Of a stretch of 64,000 nucleotides of DNA, positions 18,159 to 26,374 are shown one piece after another. A program made the translations under genes and the position numbers. How positions within the stretch are numbered: the first letter of the stretch is position 1; every line of letters starts with the position of its first letter. This DNA is from Bradyrhizobium sp. 195 (GTDB lineage Bacteria; Pseudomonadota; Alphaproteobacteria; Rhizobiales; Xanthobacteraceae), in assembly GCF_023101665.1 (NCBI RefSeq), contig NZ_CP082161.1, positions 4,712,001 through 4,776,000 on the forward strand, read 5' to 3'. The notes beneath the pieces are model-generated. The model saw nothing but the letters and a program-made list of their open reading frames with translations. It ran no database searches and had not been told where the DNA came from.

Positions 18159-18284
18159 TATCGTTCAGCCCTCCACCGGACGAACCGATAGCGCCCGCCT
18201 CGTGCGGGCGTTGTCGTATCTGGTGGCAGAAAACTCGATCTCGACGATTCCACTGACCGCCGAAAAGCGCTACCTGTCCGCCCC

Positions 18285-19712
18285 ATGACAGGATCCTTAT
18301 CCAACATTGTGCACGTGATCGGCGCAGGCCTTGCCGGCTCAGAGGCGGCTTGGCAGGTCGCGAAAGCCGGCGTCCCCGTGGTGCTGCACGAGATGCGGCC
18401 CACCCGCATGACCGAGGCGCACCGTACCGACGGGCTCGCCGAGCTGGTCTGCTCCAATTCATTCCGCTCGGACGATGCCGCCAACAACGCCGTCGGCCTC
18501 CTGCACGCCGAGATGCGCCGGCTCGATTCGCTGGTCATGCGCGCGGCCGATGCCAACCAGGTGCCGGCCGGCGGCGCCCTTGCGGTCGACCGCGATGGTT
18601 TCTCCGCGGCCGTTACTACGGCGCTGAACGACCATCCCCTGATCGAGATCGCCCGCGGCGAGATCGCAGGCCTGCCTCCGGCCGACTGGACCAATGTCAT
18701 CGTTGCCACCGGCCCGCTCACCTCCGCCCCGCTGGCCGATGCCATCCGAGAGCTGACCGACGAGAACGCCCTGGCCTTCTTCGACGCGATCGCACCGATC
18801 GTGCACCGCGAATCCATCGACATGTCGGTGGCCTGGTTCCAGTCACGCTACGACAAGGTCGGCCCCGGCGGCACCGGTGCCGACTACATCAACTGCCCGA
18901 TGACCAAGGAGCAGTATGATGGCTTCGTCGCCGCGCTGATGTCAGGTGAGAAGACCGAATTCAAGGAGTGGGAGACCAACACGCCCTATTTCGACGGCTG
19001 TCTGCCGATCGAAGTGATGGCGGAACGTGGCCCCGAGACGCTACGCCACGGCCCGATGAAGCCGGTCGGCCTCACCAATCCGCACGATCCCGCGACGAAA
19101 GCCTACGCCATCGTGCAGCTGCGCCAGGACAACAAGCTCGGCACGCTCTACAACATCGTCGGCTTCCAGACGAAACTGAAATACGGCGAGCAGCAGCGCA
19201 TCTTCCGCACCATTCCCGGTCTGGAGAAGGCTGAGTTTGCCCGCCTCGGCGGCCTGCATCGCAACACCTTCCTCAACTCGCCAAAGCTACTCGACAGTCA
19301 GTTGCGCCTGCGCGCGCAGCCACGGCTGCGCTTTGCCGGGCAAATGACGGGCTGCGAGGGCTATGTGGAGTCTGCCAGCGTCGGTCTGATCGCCGGTCTC
19401 TATGCGGCGGCCGACGCGCGCGGCGAAACTTTGGCGAGCCCACCGGGCACGACCGCGCTGGGATCTCTGCTCGGCCACATCACCGGCGGGCATATCGAGA
19501 CCATCGAGCCCGGGACACGATCGTTCCAGCCGATGAACATCAATTTCGGCCTTTTTCCGCCGCTTGCGACCGTGCCGACGAAGAAGCCCGACGGCACGCG
19601 CCTGCGCGGCAACGAGAAGACGGTGGCCAAGAAGCAGGCGATGAGCGCCCTGGCACTCGCCGATCTCGATCGCTGGATTGCCGATCATTTGCGCATGGCC
19701 GCAGCCGCGTGA
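18285..19712 (+). CDS. trmFO: tRNA (uracil-54-C5)-methyltransferase, folate/FAD-dependent (TrmFO)
   Basis: A 475-residue flavoprotein that makes ribothymidine at position 54 of tRNA using methylene-tetrahydrofolate and FADH2. The Rossmann loop [12 protein letters not shown] lies near residues 11-22, and [15 protein letters not shown] and [13 protein letters not shown] (Cys56) follow. Later [27 protein letters not shown] and LLGHITGG...[13 protein letters not shown] are typical of the family. Alphaproteobacteria usually have TrmFO in place of TrmA. The stop is seven bases before the next gene, so the kinase-like gene is probably co-transcribed. Confidence 0.97.
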   Translation: MTGSLSNIVHVIGAGLAGSEAAWQVAKAGVPVVLHEMRPTRMTEAHRTDGLAELVCSNSFRSDDAANNAVGLLHAEMRRLDSLVMRAADANQVPAGGALAVDRDGFSAAVTTALNDHPLIEIARGEIAGLPPADWTNVIVATGPLTSAPLADAIRELTDENALAFFDAIAPIVHRESIDMSVAWFQSRYDKVGPGGTGADYINCPMTKEQYDGFVAALMSGEKTEFKEWETNTPYFDGCLPIEVMAERGPETLRHGPMKPVGLTNPHDPATKAYAIVQLRQDNKLGTLYNIVGFQTKLKYGEQQRIFRTIPGLEKAEFARLGGLHRNTFLNSPKLLDSQLRLRAQPRLRFAGQMTGCEGYVESASVGLIAGLYAAADARGETLASPPGTTALGSLLGHITGGHIETIEPGTRSFQPMNINFGLFPPLATVPTKKPDGTRLRGNEKTVAKKQAMSALALADLDRWIADHLRMAAAA

Positions 19713-19719
19713 GTTTGCA

Positions 19720-20814
19720 ATGAGCCTCCCCAAAGACGACGCCGCGACGCTCTCGGCGCGCTGGACCGAGGGCGTGCTGCTCAAGCGCGACGTGTTCTCG
19801 ACCGTCGAGCGCGGGCGCTTCCGCGGCGAGAGCGGCGAGGTCGACGCGGTGCTGCGCCGGCTGGACGAGGTGCCGTGGTGGTCATTCCTGCTGGCGCGCC
19901 ATCTGTTCGCGCGCGAGAAGCATGCGCTGGTGCTCGCCAAAGGCCTCAACGTCGGCCCCGAGTTGCTCTGGGCCGGCCGCCGCGCGCTGGTGCGCGGCTT
20001 CGTCGACGGCGCCGCGTTGCATCTGGCAAAGCCGCATGGCGACCTCGCCTATTTCCGTTCGGCCAAGGTGGCCCTGCGCCGGCTGCGCCGCGCCGGCATC
20101 TGCCACAATGATCTTGCCAAGGAACAGAACTGGCTGGTCGGCCGCGACGGCCGCGCCTATGTGACCGACTTCCAGCTCGCCGCGTGCTTTGCGCGGCGCG
20201 GTCGGCTCTATCGTATCCTCGCCTACGAAGACCTTCGGCATCTGCTCAAGCACAAGCGCTCCTACGCGCCGGACGCGCTGACGCCGCGCGAGCGAAAGAT
20301 CCTGGCCAAGAAATCGTTCGCGGCAAGCCTGTGGCTCGCCACCGGCAAGAAGGTCTATCGCGCCATCACCCGCGGCCTGTTCAACTTCACCGACCGCGAG
20401 GGCGGCGGCCGCAGGCTGGTCAATGATGCGCCGGTGCTGACCGAGTTGATCCGCAAGAACCCGGCCGTGCGCGACACCGCTATCGTCGCCTTTGCCGACC
20501 GCCGCTCCGGCGTCGGGCTCTATGCCTTCGTCGAGGCGGATCAAGCCACGCTCGAAGGCCAGTTGCGGAACGAGCTCACGGCCGCGAAGGGGCCGAAGCC
20601 GCCGGAACACATCCAGGTCGTGCACGCGCTGCCGCGCGATACCAGCGGCAAGCCGCGGACCGAAATCCTGCAACTGGTCGCCATGAACCAGCTCGACCTG
20701 ATCGAGCCCATGATGAAGAACGACCAGGATCGCGCCTTCCTCAAGGACATCCTGGAACAACGAAAAAACCTGCGCGACCGCTTCAACTTCGAAGCGGACC
20801 TGCCGACGAGCTGA
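19720..20814 (+). CDS. Kinase-like protein fused to an AMP-ligase C-terminal-like domain
   Basis: 364 residues, ATG 19720 seven bases after trmFO. Residues about 15-210 look like a reduced protein-kinase or LPS-kinase fold: no clear Gly-rich loop, but a catalytic loop ICHNDLAKEQNWLV (Asp131, Asn137) and VTDFQLA (Asp150, Gln replacing Gly of DFG). Residues about 240-325 resemble the AMP-binding_C domain of ANL ligases: NPAVRDTAIVAFADRRSGVGLYAFVE, split here as two parts NPAVRDTAIVAF and GVGLYAFVE, then LPRDTSGKPRTEIL with Lys311 at the position of the catalytic ligase lysine. A charged helix ends the protein. Function unknown; the domain reading is mine. Confidence 0.7.
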   Translation: MSLPKDDAATLSARWTEGVLLKRDVFSTVERGRFRGESGEVDAVLRRLDEVPWWSFLLARHLFAREKHALVLAKGLNVGPELLWAGRRALVRGFVDGAALHLAKPHGDLAYFRSAKVALRRLRRAGICHNDLAKEQNWLVGRDGRAYVTDFQLAACFARRGRLYRILAYEDLRHLLKHKRSYAPDALTPRERKILAKKSFAASLWLATGKKVYRAITRGLFNFTDREGGGRRLVNDAPVLTELIRKNPAVRDTAIVAFADRRSGVGLYAFVEADQATLEGQLRNELTAAKGPKPPEHIQVVHALPRDTSGKPRTEILQLVAMNQLDLIEPMMKNDQDRAFLKDILEQRKNLRDRFNFEADLPTS

Positions 20815-20886
20815 CAGGCTGCCGCGCCTTGAAGCGTCCACATTGGCGATAGAGAAGCGGTCCGGCAATTTGGGCTCGGTGGGGTT

Positions 20887-21462
20887 ATGGGCACTCGGTG
20901 GACGATGATGCGTCGTGGGGTCGGCGGAATGATCGCCGGCCTGCTGCTGCTGGCGGGCGCGCCTGCGAGGGCGGATTCTCCGGCCGAGTTGATCTCCAGC
21001 TTCCGCCTCAAACACGGTGAAGTCCGCGTCGTCCGCGATTCCACCCTCGACCGCATCGCCATGGACCAGGCCCGCGCGATGGCCGCCAAGGACGATCTCA
21101 GCCACGACGCGCTCGGGCCGTTCAACCGCCGTGTCGCACCGGCCGGCGCCGGCCGCGCCGCCGAGAACATCGCCTACGGCTACGATAATTTCGAGAAGAC
21201 CCTGGGACAGTGGATCGACTCCTCCGGGCACCGCAAGAACCTGTTGCTGCACAACGCTTCCCGCGTCGGCATCGCCAGCGCCAGGAACGCCAGCGGCAAG
21301 CGGACCTACTGGGCCATGGTGATCGCGGGCGATTACGAGCCGAAGGGCAAAGGCAAGAAGAAGGACAAGGAGCCGCTCGTTGCCGTGAAACGCGAGGCCG
21401 CGCCCGCAAGCAAGCCGAAGTCCAGCAACTGTCACATCAAGCTGCTCAGCATCTGCATCTGA
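20887..21462 (+). CDS. Secreted CAP-domain (SCP/PR-1) protein
   Basis: 191 residues. ATG 20887 gives a signal peptide ending APARADSP. The CAP domain is visible: LDRIAMDQARAMAAKDDLSHD, AAENIAYGYDNFEKTLGQWIDSSGHRKNL and GIASARNASGKRTYWAMVIAGDY, i.e. the usual H/E/E/H cavity residues. The C-terminal tail is basic (GKGKKKDKE) and ends with two Cys. Bacterial CAP proteins are secreted and poorly characterised. It is probably independent of the kinase-like gene 72 bases upstream. Confidence 0.9.
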   Translation: MGTRWTMMRRGVGGMIAGLLLLAGAPARADSPAELISSFRLKHGEVRVVRDSTLDRIAMDQARAMAAKDDLSHDALGPFNRRVAPAGAGRAAENIAYGYDNFEKTLGQWIDSSGHRKNLLLHNASRVGIASARNASGKRTYWAMVIAGDYEPKGKGKKKDKEPLVAVKREAAPASKPKSSNCHIKLLSICI

Positions 21463-21551
21463 GGCCTGGCCAGCCCTTTGGCCTGACATCTTGCTCAGAC
21501 TGTTCGACGCATTAGTTCGTACATGCAGGTTGCGAGAAAGTGGAGGCGTCA

Positions 21552-22733
21552 GTGATCGACATCGACCAAATACGAGCCGACACGCCGGCCGCCTCCCGGC
21601 ATGCGTATCTTCACAACGCCGGGGCGGCGTTGATGCCGTTACCTGTCGTCGAGGCGATGAAGCGGCATATCGATCTTGAAAGCGAGATCGGCGGCTATGC
21701 CGCCGCCGACCGGGAGACCGACCGGCTCGAAGCGGTCTACGGCTCTGTGGCGCGCCTGCTGAATGCTGCGCCCGACGAGATCGCGCTCGTGGAGAATGCG
21801 ACGGTTGCCTGGCAGATGGCGTTCTATTCGCTTCCGTTTCGCCAGGGCGATCGCCTCCTGACCGCCGAGGCGGAATATGCCGCCAATTATGTGGCGTTCC
21901 TTCAGGTCGCCAAACGTACCGGCGCGGTCATCGACGTGGTGCCAAGCGATGCCAGCGGCGAGCTCGACGTCCACGCGCTCGAACGCATGATCGATGAGCG
22001 TGTAAAACTCATCGCCATCACCTGGGTTCCGACCAATGGCGGGCTGATCAATCCCGCGGCGGCGATCGGCAAGGTCGCGCGGGCGCACGGCATTGCCTAC
22101 CTGCTCGACGCCTGCCAGGCGGTCGGCCAGATGGCGGTCGACGTCGAGGCGATCGGCTGCGACATGCTGTCGGCCACGGGGCGCAAATTCCTGCGCGGCC
22201 CGCGGGGCACCGGCTTTCTCTACGTCCGCCGGGCGATGCTGCAGCGGCTCGAGCCGCCGATGATTGATCACTTCGCCGCGCCCTGGGTTGCGCGCGACGA
22301 GTATCGGCTGCGCGACGATGGCCGCCGCTTCGAGACCTGGGAGAACAACTACGCAGCCCGGCTTGGGCTGGGGGCGGCCGTCGACTACGCCCTCGAGATC
22401 GGCATCGCTCCGATCGAACACCGCTGCCGCCTGCTTGCCGGCCGTCTTCGCAGCGGCCTCGCGGCCCTTCCCGGCATCACCATTCGCGACCTCGGACGCG
22501 CGCCGGGGGCCATCGTCAGCTTCACGGTGGACGGACACGAGGCGAACGCCGTTGTCGCCAGTGCCGCTGCCGCCGCCATCACGGTCGGCGCTTCCGATCC
22601 GCCGAGCACGCGCATCGATGCCGAACGCCGCGCGTTGCCGCATGTCGTGCGGGCGTCCCCGCACTATTACAACACTGAAGCCGAGGTCGACCGCCTGATC
22701 TACCACGTCGCGGGATTGGCGCGGCGATCGTAG
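21552..22733 (+). CDS. Class V aminotransferase-fold PLP enzyme
   Basis: 393 residues. GTG 21552 is preferred because GGAGG sits five bases upstream; an upstream GTG at 21540 overlaps that site. Class V features: YLHNAGAALMP, a HAEYAANYV-like stretch (EAEYAANYVAF), DACQAVGQ with the cofactor-binding Asp, and SATGRKFLRGPRGTGFLYV with the Schiff-base Lys. The fold is that of cysteine desulfurase, isopenicillin-N epimerase and EgtE-type lyases. It lacks the obvious catalytic Cys loop of IscS, so a lyase or transaminase role is more likely. Substrate unknown. It converges on threonine ammonia-lyase. Confidence 0.85.
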   Translation: MIDIDQIRADTPAASRHAYLHNAGAALMPLPVVEAMKRHIDLESEIGGYAAADRETDRLEAVYGSVARLLNAAPDEIALVENATVAWQMAFYSLPFRQGDRLLTAEAEYAANYVAFLQVAKRTGAVIDVVPSDASGELDVHALERMIDERVKLIAITWVPTNGGLINPAAAIGKVARAHGIAYLLDACQAVGQMAVDVEAIGCDMLSATGRKFLRGPRGTGFLYVRRAMLQRLEPPMIDHFAAPWVARDEYRLRDDGRRFETWENNYAARLGLGAAVDYALEIGIAPIEHRCRLLAGRLRSGLAALPGITIRDLGRAPGAIVSFTVDGHEANAVVASAAAAAITVGASDPPSTRIDAERRALPHVVRASPHYYNTEAEVDRLIYHVAGLARRS

Positions 22734-22740
22734 CGCGCGC

Positions 22741-23985
22741 TCAGGTGCAGCGCGCGCTCAAGCCGGATGCGCTGAGCCTTGCCATGACTTCGTCGAGATG
22801 CGCGCTGTCACGGGTCTCGATGACGAGCTGCAGCAGCGTCGCCTTGGCCGGCAGGTCGGAGAACGTCCGCTGGTGCGAGACCTCGATGATGTTGGCGCCG
22901 GCTTCGGCCAGCAGCGCCGCAACGGCGGCCAGCTGCCCGGGGCGATCAGGAATATCGAGCGAGAGCTGCGTCAGCCGCCCCTCGCGCGCCAGCTCGCGCG
23001 TGAGGACCGAGGCGATCAGCCGCGTGTCGATATTGCCGCCACTGAGTACCAACCCGACCTTCTGGCCGGCAAAGCGGGAGGGATCGGACATCAGCGCGGC
23101 GAGGCCGGCGGCGCCGGCGCCCTCGACCACCGTCTTCTCGATCGAGATCAGGGTCGCAACGGCGCGCTCGAGCTCGGCTTCGTTCACCAGCGCAATGTCG
23201 TCGACGAGGCGGCGGACGATTTCGGTGGTGAGCTTGCCGGGCGATTTCACCGCGATGCCTTCGGCGAGCGTATCGCCGCGCGCCGGTAGATTGCCGTCAT
23301 GGATGGCGTTGTACATCGAGGGATAGAGCCAGGCCTCGACGCCCAGGATTCGCAGTGACGGCTTGATCGATTTCGCAGCAATGCCGATGCCGCTGATCAG
23401 GCCGCCGCCGCCGATCGGGACGACGAGCGTATCGAGCTCCGGCACGGCTCTCATCATCTCCAGACCGACGGTGCCCTGCCCCGCGATCACGAGCGGATCG
23501 TCGTAGGGGTGGACGAAGATCATGCCGCGAGCTTCGCCGTGGTGACGTGCGAAGACGGCCGCCTCCTCCAGCGTCGCGCCCGTGACGACCACTTCCGCGC
23601 CGTGATGCCTTGTGTTCTCGATCTTCACCATCGGCGTGCCGACCGGCATGACGATGGTGGCGGGAATGCCGAGCCGCTTGGCGTGATAGGCAACACCCTG
23701 CGCGTGGTTTCCGGCCGACATGGCGATGACACCGCGCACACGCTCCTCCGGCGTCAACGCGGTGAGGCGGTTGAGCGCGCCGCGCTCCTTGAAGGAGGAC
23801 GTGAACTGAAGGTTCTCGAATTTGAGCCAGATCTCACAGCCGCAGATGCTGCTCAGCGTGCGGCTGTAACTGCAGGGCGTCTCGACGACGGCACCCCGGA
23901 TGGTGGCCGCGGCGGCATGAATGTCGCCTGGCGCGACCGGAAAACCGCTTAGATCGGGCGACGTGCTTTGGGACAACTCAGCCAT
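22741..23985 (-). CDS. Threonine ammonia-lyase (threonine dehydratase)
   Basis: 414 residues, ATG 23985. A PLP fold-type II enzyme converting threonine to 2-oxobutanoate and ammonia, the entry to isoleucine synthesis. PLP Lys is in SSFKERGALNRL; SAGNHAQGVAYHA and the phosphate-binding GGGGLISG follow. A single C-terminal ACT domain (LSLDIPDRPGQLAAVAALLAEAGANIIEV) suggests allosteric control by an amino acid. The length and single ACT fit the short ilvA/tdcB type. ilvD of the same pathway lies at 49316-51037. Monocistronic. Confidence 0.95.
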   Translation of the reverse strand: MAELSQSTSPDLSGFPVAPGDIHAAAATIRGAVVETPCSYSRTLSSICGCEIWLKFENLQFTSSFKERGALNRLTALTPEERVRGVIAMSAGNHAQGVAYHAKRLGIPATIVMPVGTPMVKIENTRHHGAEVVVTGATLEEAAVFARHHGEARGMIFVHPYDDPLVIAGQGTVGLEMMRAVPELDTLVVPIGGGGLISGIGIAAKSIKPSLRILGVEAWLYPSMYNAIHDGNLPARGDTLAEGIAVKSPGKLTTEIVRRLVDDIALVNEAELERAVATLISIEKTVVEGAGAAGLAALMSDPSRFAGQKVGLVLSGGNIDTRLIASVLTRELAREGRLTQLSLDIPDRPGQLAAVAALLAEAGANIIEVSHQRTFSDLPAKATLLQLVIETRDSAHLDEVMARLSASGLSARCT

Positions 23986-24030
23986 GGGACAGCATAGAGC
24001 ATCCGGCGGTTCGAGGCGATATGCCAGCCG

Positions 24031-24894
24031 CTATTTGGTAAATTCGCGGGAACGTGAAGCCCGCCACAGCGTCCAGAGCGTGCGCAGCCGCGACGTCGGC
24101 TGCGGCGCGAACGGGTTGCGGCCGGGGTGCGACAGGCGCTTGAGATCGGCCTTGACCTGGCTCAGCGGCAGAAACGCCGGACGCACCGCGACCGGCACTT
24201 GCGCCAGCAGCGACATCGCCGTGGTCAAATGCTGCTGCGCCTCGCCCATGAGCTGCTCCAACACGGCGCGGAGGTTCGGCGTGTCCTTGCCGGCAAACAC
24301 GTCCTCCATCTGGCAGCCATGGCTCGCCAGCACCTGCTCCGGCAGGAACAGCTGCCGGTGCGATGCGTCGCGCGGCAGGTTCGCAATGACCTGCACGATG
24401 CCCTGCGCGAGTCCCGCATGACGGGCGAGATGCTCGACCGCCTCCGATGGCGGCCCCAGAACCTGCGCCGCCAGACCGAACAACGCCGATGAGGTCGCGG
24501 CCAGATAGCCCTCCAGCGCGGTCAGCGTCGGCATGGGGTCGTTGTAGAGATCGAACTGGTGCTCATCGACCAGCAGCGAGAGCGGCTCGATCGGCAGCTC
24601 GAAATCACGGATCGCACGCAGCAGCTCCGCCGCCACCGGATTGCCCTCGGCGCTGCCGTGGACCAGGCCCGAGAACAGATCCGTCCACCACTGGAAGCGG
24701 ATTTCGCCGGGCAAGGGTTGGCTCACCTGGTCGCGGACGCGGACGATCTCGACATTGAAGGCGTAGAGCGCCAGCAATGCGCGGCGCTCTACGGCGGGCG
24801 CGAACAGGGTCGCTGCATAGCGCGGAAAGTCATGGCTGCGCACGAGATCGGCGCAAAAGGTGACGGAATCGGGCGGCGGAGCGGCGCTGCTCAT
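24031..24894 (-). CDS. Squalene/phytoene synthase-like protein, NDUFAF6-type
   Basis: 287 residues, ATG 24894. The all-alpha isoprenoid-synthase fold is recognisable (FARYAATLFAP-like start, FQWWTDLF, GLAQGIVQVIANLPRDASHRQLFLP). However, the first Asp-rich catalytic motif is missing: NVEIVRVRDQVSQP stands where DxxxD is needed. That loss is typical of NDUFAF6, the mitochondrial complex-I assembly factor, and its alphaproteobacterial relatives. It lies downstream of secF and an NDUFAF3-like gene, all on the same strand and closely spaced. A role in NADH dehydrogenase assembly is inferred; isoprenoid synthesis is unlikely. Confidence 0.8.
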   Translation of the reverse strand: MSSAAPPPDSVTFCADLVRSHDFPRYAATLFAPAVERRALLALYAFNVEIVRVRDQVSQPLPGEIRFQWWTDLFSGLVHGSAEGNPVAAELLRAIRDFELPIEPLSLLVDEHQFDLYNDPMPTLTALEGYLAATSSALFGLAAQVLGPPSEAVEHLARHAGLAQGIVQVIANLPRDASHRQLFLPEQVLASHGCQMEDVFAGKDTPNLRAVLEQLMGEAQQHLTTAMSLLAQVPVAVRPAFLPLSQVKADLKRLSHPGRNPFAPQPTSRLRTLWTLWRASRSREFTK

Positions 24895-24901
24895 GTGCGG
24901 T

Positions 24902-25285
24902 TCATGGCACCGCGATCAGCGCGGCGGCGACCCGCCGCCGTTCGCCGATCATGATGTTGTAGGTGCGCACGGCGGGACCGGTCTGCATCGTGTCCAGCAC
25001 CACCCTCACCGCTTTGAGCGCCTGCCTCAGCGCCGGCGGCGGCAGCCAGACCCCGGTTCCGGTGCCGATCAGGAGCGTGTCGATGCTGTTGGCGGCCGTG
25101 AAGACCCGATCCAGCGAATAGCGGTCGATCTTCGCGGGATCCGTCACGTCCCAGGCCCAGATCGCGTCCGGCAGGCAGAGCAGCGAGCCGCGATGCGACA
25201 TGCCGGCGAAGGCGAAGCCGCCCTTGCCATAGGCCTCGATCGGCGCAGAGCGCGGGAAATGGGGAGCGTTGGGATCGCCGGCCAT
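24902..25285 (-). CDS. Mth938-like domain protein (NDUFAF3 homologue)
   Basis: 127 residues, ATG 25285; its stop is seven bases before the NDUFAF6-like start. The Mth938 fold pattern is clear: IEAYGKGGFAFAGMSHRGSLLCLPDAI, IDTLLIGTGTGVWLPPPALRQAL, VVLDTMQTGPAVRTYNIMIGERRRVAAALIAV. The mitochondrial homologue NDUFAF3 acts early in complex-I assembly and its gene is tied to Sec/Oxa genes in bacteria. Here it follows secF by 59 bases. Probably cytosolic or peripheral on the inner membrane. Confidence 0.88.
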   Translation of the reverse strand: MAGDPNAPHFPRSAPIEAYGKGGFAFAGMSHRGSLLCLPDAIWAWDVTDPAKIDRYSLDRVFTAANSIDTLLIGTGTGVWLPPPALRQALKAVRVVLDTMQTGPAVRTYNIMIGERRRVAAALIAVP

Positions 25286-25344
25286 GAGCTTGGTCCGATG
25301 GGCTTACTGCCCTCGCCAACTCGTGCGAGGGCATGCGGTTCGGA

Positions 25345-26364
25345 TCATGCCTTGTTTTTCTTCGACGGCGTAGCCGTATCGGGCGCATCTTCGCGATGCT
25401 CGCCGACGCCGAGATAGATCAGGATCGGGGCCGCGATGAAGATCGAGGTGTAGGTGCCGACCAGCACCACGCCGAACATCATCACCGCGGTGAAGCTGTG
25501 GATCGCGTGACCGCCGAACAAGAGCAGCGCCAGCAGCGCGAGCGTCACGGTGAAGTGGGTGATGATCGAACGCGACAGCGTCGAGTTGATGGACTCGTTG
25601 AGCAGCTGCGGCATCGGCATCTTCTTGTAGCGACGCAGCATTTCGCGGATGCGGTCGTAGATGACGACGGTGTCGTTGAGCGAATAGCCCAGAATGGTCA
25701 GAAGCGCGGCGATGCTGGTCAGGTCGAAATCGACCTGGCTGATCGACATGAAGCCAATCGTCAGCACGATGTCGTGCACGTTGGCGATCATGGCGCCCAG
25801 CGCGAACTGCCATTCGAACCGGAACCAGAGATAGATCAGGATCGAGACGATCGCGAGCATCAGGCCGAGCATGCCGAACGCCAACAGCTCGCCCGAAACG
25901 CGCGGGCCGACCACTTCGACGCGGCGATACTCGACGGAATCACCGAGTGCGGAACGAACCTTCTGCACCGCTGCCTGCTGCGCGGCATCGCCGCCCGGCT
26001 GCTCGGCTACTCGGATCAGGACGTTCGCGGCATCGCCGAATTGCTGCAACTGGACTTCGCCCAGACGCAAGGAATCCAGCGTGGTGCGCATCGCGGCAAT
26101 GTCGGCGGCGCCCGACTTCGCCCTGACCTCCAGCAGCGTGCCGCCGCGGAAGTCGATGCCGAAATTCAGCCCGTGGGTGAAGAACAGCGTGATCGCGACG
26201 ATCGACAGCGCCGCCGAGATCGGGAAGCTGATGCGGCGGAAGCGCGTGAAATCGAAATGCGTGTCGTCCGGGACGATACGCAGCGACGGCAGCAGGCCGA
26301 GGGCTGCGACCACTGTGAGAATGGCAATGAGGACGCCGAGCCCGATGAGAACGGTGTGAGTCAC
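25345..26364 (-). CDS. secF: Protein translocase subunit SecF
   Basis: 339 residues; GTG 26364 follows AGGAG. Six transmembrane segments with the large periplasmic loop after the first. Family motifs include THGLNFGIDFRGGT near residue 64 and SLNDTVVIYDRIRE near 228, plus a final GTYTSIFIAAPIL helix. SecF joins SecD and YajC in the proton-driven complex that helps SecYEG release exported proteins. Ten bases separate it from secD. The C-terminal extension is short and charged. Confidence 0.97.
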   Translation of the reverse strand: MTHTVLIGLGVLIAILTVVAALGLLPSLRIVPDDTHFDFTRFRRISFPISAALSIVAITLFFTHGLNFGIDFRGGTLLEVRAKSGAADIAAMRTTLDSLRLGEVQLQQFGDAANVLIRVAEQPGGDAAQQAAVQKVRSALGDSVEYRRVEVVGPRVSGELLAFGMLGLMLAIVSILIYLWFRFEWQFALGAMIANVHDIVLTIGFMSISQVDFDLTSIAALLTILGYSLNDTVVIYDRIREMLRRYKKMPMPQLLNESINSTLSRSIITHFTVTLALLALLLFGGHAIHSFTAVMMFGVVLVGTYTSIFIAAPILIYLGVGEHREDAPDTATPSKKNKA

Positions 26365-26374
26365 GATCAGGCTC

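Noticed and set aside
19882..21489. 535-codon minus frame opposite the kinase-like and CAP genes
   Set aside because: Antisense shadow. The plus-strand genes have start sites, a signal peptide and recognisable domains.
24031..24894. Active squalene or phytoene synthase
   Set aside because: The first Asp-rich catalytic motif is absent and the neighbours are sec and NDUFAF3-like genes, not hpn or crt genes.
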